A program made the translations under genes and the position numbers. A stretch of DNA of 64,000 bases. Source: Paenibacillus luteus. Its GTDB lineage: Bacteria; Bacillota; Bacilli; Paenibacillales; Paenibacillaceae. Shown in pieces: positions 60,659 through 64,000 of the stretch; position 1 is the first letter of the stretch; every line of letters starts with the position of its first letter. The stretch spans positions 64,255 through 128,254 of the forward strand of contig NZ_SKCD01000005.1 of assembly GCF_006542765.1 (NCBI RefSeq). The letters run 5' to 3'. A model generated the notes under the pieces. That model was not told where the DNA came from. It worked only from the letters and a program-made list of their open reading frames with translations, and made no database searches.

Positions 60659-61660
60659 TCAGCCCCCTATTTGTGACATGCGCCGTTCTGTGGGCACATG
60701 ACTTTGTGCTCCATCCGCTAGTTTAGCCGCCATTTCATGGTTTTCCGGTTTAATGTCCATTGCTCTTAGAAGCAGGCGCTGCATTTCATCTGGTTTACCG
60801 AAGGCTTCCTTCACATCGAGTTCATCGACCCAATAAAGACAAGGTTTTATTGAACCGTCTGCGGTTAGGCGCAGACGGTTGCAGTTGCTGCAAAAATGGT
60901 CGCTAATGGGATGAATTAAGCCAAATGAGCCGCGTGCCCCCTTCATCTGCCAATCGTCAGACGGTCCGTTTCCATGTACATTTGTTCTTCGGCTAATCTC
61001 ATAGCCCTCTTGCGCAGCTACTTCTAATACACGATTGAGTGACAAATAGTGTTTTTTCCAGTTTTCGTCGGCGTGGCCAATCGGCATATATTCTATAAAT
61101 CTGACATGCATAGGCTGTTCATAGGCAAGCCTAAGAAAAGCAGCGATTTCATCCTCATTGACTTCCTTCAAAAGCACGCAGTTGAGCTTAATTGGATTAA
61201 AGCCTACAGCAGCAGCAGCTTCGATGCCCTCCATCACTCTCTTCAGTTCGCCTCGCCTTGCAATAAAACGAAATCTAGATGAATCCAGTGTGTCCAGGCT
61301 AATATTAACTCGGTTCAAGCCTGCTGCACGAAGCGCTTCGGCTTGCTTCGCCAAAAAGATTCCGTTAGTGGTTAATGCTATATCTCGAATGCCGGAAATG
61401 GCCGACAATCTGCTAATTAAACCGTCCAATCCTGGACGAATCAAGGGTTCTCCGCCTGTAATGCGCAGCTTGGTAATGCCAAGAGCCGCGCCCGCCTCTA
61501 CAACCTCTACGATTTGGTCGTAAGATAGCAAGTTTTCGGATTCCGTGAATTCCATTCCTTCCTCAGGCATGCAATATAAACATCGCAAATTACAGCGATC
61601 AGTTACTGAAATGCGTAAATAATCGTGTACCCGTCCAAAACGATCCGTCAATGTCGGCAT
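60659..61660 (-). CDS. moaA: GTP 3',8-cyclase MoaA
   Basis: 333 residues from the ATG at 61660 (GGGAGTGGG upstream). Radical SAM motif CNLRCLYC (Cys23, 27, 30), RITGGEPLIRPG, and the second cluster FCSNCNRLRL...KPC. The C-terminal GG required for activity is present (SQIGG). It converts GTP to the first cyclic intermediate of molybdenum cofactor synthesis. It is divergent from the moaD-moaE fusion, separated by about 100 bp. Confidence 0.95.
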   Translation of the reverse strand: MPTLTDRFGRVHDYLRISVTDRCNLRCLYCMPEEGMEFTESENLLSYDQIVEVVEAGAALGITKLRITGGEPLIRPGLDGLISRLSAISGIRDIALTTNGIFLAKQAEALRAAGLNRVNISLDTLDSSRFRFIARRGELKRVMEGIEAAAAVGFNPIKLNCVLLKEVNEDEIAAFLRLAYEQPMHVRFIEYMPIGHADENWKKHYLSLNRVLEVAAQEGYEISRRTNVHGNGPSDDWQMKGARGSFGLIHPISDHFCSNCNRLRLTADGSIKPCLYWVDELDVKEAFGKPDEMQRLLLRAMDIKPENHEMAAKLADGAQSHVPTERRMSQIGG

Positions 61661-61762
61661 GAATCCCACTCCCTTTCTGTCTACGTATCAGCATAACATT
61701 TTTTCTTCAATTATGATATTCTAGAAGCAGCTTTAAACCTATACGATGAGAGGTATTCTACC

Positions 61763-62497
61763 GTGACATATCAATGGACTATCCAATTATTTGCAGGCTT
61801 GCCTGAGCGGCTAGGCACAGAGATCATTAGCTTGGAAAGCGTAGAAGGGCAGATGAAAGCAGATGATTTGAAGACAGCTATCTCCGCCTTATATCCCGAA
61901 CATCAAGCGATCATCCATGTTTCATTTATCGCGTGCAATCACGCCTACGCTGCCGAAGATGCACTTCTTCACGCCTCAGACGAGCTTGCCCTCCTGCCTC
62001 CCGTTTCAGGGGGCGAGGAACATCCGTTGCCTGCTATGGAGCAAGCAGAACGCTATGTAATAACGCCGGATGCGATCAGCTCCGATGCGGTTCTTGCCAA
62101 AGTGATCGTTCCTGAACATGGCGCTGCCATCGCTTTTGTCGGAACGACCCGTGAGTGGACGCAAGGACAGCGTACAGTTAGGCTCGAGTATGAAGCCTAT
62201 GAGCCAATGGCGATCGCAACTATGAAGCAAATTGGCGATGAGATTGCGGAGCGATGGCAGGGTGCTTTATGTGCAATTAGCCATCGTATAGGCGTCGTTG
62301 GCCTAGCCGAGACGAGCGTTGTCATCGCTGTGTCTTCCCCCCATCGGAACAGCTGTTATGAGGCTAGCAGATACGCAATTGAACGTTTAAAACAAGTGGT
62401 GCCTATATGGAAAAAAGAGATTTGGGAAGACGGATCCGAATGGAAGGGCCATCAGCTTGGACCTTGGAATCCCACCCATGAGTTAACCGATTTTTAA
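61763..62497 (+). CDS. MoaD-MoaE fusion, molybdopterin synthase
   Basis: 244 residues. Residues 1-84 are MoaD (ubiquitin-like, WTIQLFAGLPERLGTE to LPPVSGG), residues 95-244 MoaE (GAAIAFVGTTREWTQGQRTVRLEYEAYEPMA, HRIGVVGLAETSVVIAVSSPHR, PIWKKEIW). The Gly83-Gly84 pair that must become a C-terminal thiocarboxylate is internal, so the chain would need to be cut after it, as known for mycobacterial MoaX. GTG start behind GAGAGG. Terminated by a strong hairpin. Confidence 0.9.
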   Translation: MTYQWTIQLFAGLPERLGTEIISLESVEGQMKADDLKTAISALYPEHQAIIHVSFIACNHAYAAEDALLHASDELALLPPVSGGEEHPLPAMEQAERYVITPDAISSDAVLAKVIVPEHGAAIAFVGTTREWTQGQRTVRLEYEAYEPMAIATMKQIGDEIAERWQGALCAISHRIGVVGLAETSVVIAVSSPHRNSCYEASRYAIERLKQVVPIWKKEIWEDGSEWKGHQLGPWNPTHELTDF

Positions 62498-62520
62498 AAG
62501 CTTTTTATTCCTTAACCGCT

Positions 62521-62567
62521 ATAATTGAAGGGTGATTTTGCTTGACGTCAAATCACCCTTCAATTAT
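62521..62567 (+). terminator. terminator of the moaD-moaE gene
   Basis: An 18-bp perfect stem, ATAATTGAAGGGTGATTT and its complement, with an 11-nt loop, 23 bp after the stop. Confidence 0.88.
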
Positions 62568-62768
62568 ATTCCTGCAACCTTCTTCTATGGTCCTATTGAA
62601 ATACGCTCCCTTTTTCGTAGATTAACAAGTTCAAATGAAAAACAAGATCTATTACCGCTGAAATATTAGGTATTTAGTCGCTATTCCAATACCCTCATAT
62701 TGCCAATCTGAGCATTCATTGTTACTATTGTAGGTACATTAGTTATCACAATACATTGAGGTGTCTTG

Positions 62769-63824
62769 ATGAGGGTCCATGTTACAGAATTACAAAATGG
62801 AGACCAGTTAAGCAATGATACGTTTAACAATTATGGGCTTCATGTACTCTCCAAAGGAACGATCCTTTTTAGTCATGAGATATCAAGATTATTTCAACAC
62901 CAAATTGAATATGTCGACATCGATGAGAGAAGTGCCGCTGAAGCTGAGAAGCGCACGCTGGAATCCACGATCAACCCAAAGTGGCTCCCGACCGTACAAC
63001 CCATTTACGAAAACGCTGTCAAATGCTTCGAGAGTTTATTTTCCAAAGCGTCTGATCAAGGGATCATCGATGATTCTGAAGTTTCCTCCATGCTTCAGCC
63101 CTTATTAAACAATCTCCAGTTGGAACGCGATGTCGTTTCTATGCTGCTGCTGCTCAATACGAAGGATGATTATACCTACCAGCATTCCGTACAGGTAGGC
63201 ATGCTGTCCTATTATCTAGCCACCTGGGTCGGGTATTCAGATGAAGATTCTGCCCAAATCGGCAAGGCTGGCTTTCTTCATGATATCGGCAAATGCCGGA
63301 TTAAAGACGATATCTTGAATAAGCCGGGCAGGCTAAGCAATGAAGAGTACGAAGAGGTTAAGAAGCATACGATTTATGGCCATGAAATTATTAACAAGTC
63401 ATTTGATGAGCCTTTTGTCGCCATTGGCGCGCTTCAGCATCATGAACGAAATGACGGGACAGGCTATCCCCATGGCATAACGGGAGATAAAATCCATCCC
63501 GTAGCCAAAATTATTGCCGTGGTCGATATTTACAGCGCCATGATTTCACAGCGTGTCTATCAAGAGAAAAGAGATTTGTTATTTGTGCTTAAGGAACTGT
63601 ATCGTCTCAGCTTTAAAGAGCTGGACCCCTACACCGCACATACCTTTATCAAGCATATGATGCCTAATTTTATCGGCAAAAAAATCGACCTCGTCAGCGG
63701 CGAAAGCGGCATGATTATCATGACACATCCTACTGAATTTTTCCGTCCTCTTATCCAAATCGATGATCAGTTTATTGACATGTCGATCGAACGCGATTAT
63801 GAAATTCAGCACGTTTACATTTAA
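62769..63824 (+). CDS. HD-GYP domain c-di-GMP phosphodiesterase (second copy)
   Basis: 351 residues from the ATG at 62769; TTG at 62766 is the alternative, both behind GAGGTG. HD-GYP domain with H171-D172 (FLHDIGKCRI), HHERNDGTGYPHGI near 224-237 and DIYSAMISQRV. The C-terminal 60 residues (KKIDLVSGESGMIIMTHP) are the same beta tail as in the protein at 57670..58788. About 35% of residues seem shared by eye between the two. Stand-alone gene with its own terminator. Confidence 0.9.
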   Translation: MRVHVTELQNGDQLSNDTFNNYGLHVLSKGTILFSHEISRLFQHQIEYVDIDERSAAEAEKRTLESTINPKWLPTVQPIYENAVKCFESLFSKASDQGIIDDSEVSSMLQPLLNNLQLERDVVSMLLLLNTKDDYTYQHSVQVGMLSYYLATWVGYSDEDSAQIGKAGFLHDIGKCRIKDDILNKPGRLSNEEYEEVKKHTIYGHEIINKSFDEPFVAIGALQHHERNDGTGYPHGITGDKIHPVAKIIAVVDIYSAMISQRVYQEKRDLLFVLKELYRLSFKELDPYTAHTFIKHMMPNFIGKKIDLVSGESGMIIMTHPTEFFRPLIQIDDQFIDMSIERDYEIQHVYI

Positions 63825-63834
63825 AAGCAGACCT

Positions 63835-63876
63835 AATCCTTCACGTCGATCTTGAATCGCTGTGGAGGATTTTTTT
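63835..63876 (+). terminator. terminator of the second HD-GYP gene
   Basis: AATCCTTCAC (63835-63844) pairs with GTGGAGGATT (63862-63871) and is followed by T5. Beyond it (63877-64000) I see no complete gene; a short K-rich frame runs off the right edge. Confidence 0.8.
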
Positions 63877-64000
63877 CTTGTTGCGCACTGCCTGCATTTA
63901 GTTTGAATGGGCCGAGAACAAACGAATCATTTCGTTAAGAGCCTCTCTAACCCAGCTTTATAAGATTGAACTTCCTAAGAACAAAAAGAAAAAGAGCGGG

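Noticed and set aside
61661..61762. Molybdenum cofactor riboswitch between moaA and moaD-moaE
   Set aside because: The gap is about 100 bp and shared by two divergent starts; no structure of the needed length is visible.

Overview
The window looks like a chromosomal segment of an endospore-forming Bacillota, most likely Paenibacillus or a close relative. The evidence is a near-canonical GerE, a YhcN/YlaJ-type spore lipoprotein, a YtvI-like sporulation membrane protein, a CgeB-like spore-maturation glycosyltransferase, mother-cell sigma-K-type promoters, Bacillus-type Fur boxes, frequent TTG/GTG starts behind strong GGAGG sites, and a giant decapeptide-repeat protein ending in a WIAG-like tail. 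No rRNA, tRNA, CRISPR array, insertion sequence or prophage was recognised.

Layout. 0-3 kb: iron region on the minus strand, with an AraC regulator, a ferric-siderophore lipoprotein carrying its own Fur-boxed promoter inside the reading frame, and a nitroreductase. 3-4.3 kb: gerE, a truncated gerE duplicate, and a two-gene cassette between the duplicate and an orphan copy of the gerE terminator. 4.4-16.9 kb: protein O-glycosylation and anchoring. This part holds a double-module PMT-like transferase, a polyprenyl-phosphate glycosyltransferase, GtrA and a class D sortase, preceded by a gmd-manC-capD-Rossmann operon and a divergent GDP-fucose synthase. 17-26 kb: one long minus-strand operon for a CDP-6-deoxyhexose (rfbF, rfbG, an epimerase/reductase) with several single and fused glycosyltransferases and an FkbM methyltransferase. 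26.4-40.3 kb: more glycosyltransferases (families resembling GT2, GT4, GT6 and CgeB), two nucleotidyltransferases and a UDP-sugar dehydrogenase, several with very basic Lys/Arg-rich termini. 40.5-51.4 kb: spore lipoprotein, fabH, an operon of four small proteins, a GT2 paralogue, and a 1963-residue repeat protein. 51.5-64 kb: FecCD permease pair with a Fur-boxed promoter, GT4, YtvI, radical SAM YfkAB, two HD-GYP proteins, YunD-like metallophosphoesterase, moaA and a moaD-moaE fusion.

How the parts fit. Four promoters match the sigma-K consensus fully by eye (gerE, the 26.4 kb transferase, the UDP-sugar dehydrogenase, the small-protein operon), and several more match partly. With gerE inside the locus, the simplest reading is a late-sporulation mother-cell programme. 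It would make GDP-, CDP-, UDP- and possibly dTDP-linked sugars and use many transferases to build a glycan on the spore surface. The Ser/Thr-rich giant protein is a plausible scaffold or acceptor. The most unusual thread is a shared N-terminal module, a Lys/Arg-rich stretch followed by a GYxxGxxxGYRxG-type helix. It is found on at least four transferases and, alone, on a small CTG-start protein at 42520..42771. Function of the system is inference; the composition and motifs are read directly from the sequence.
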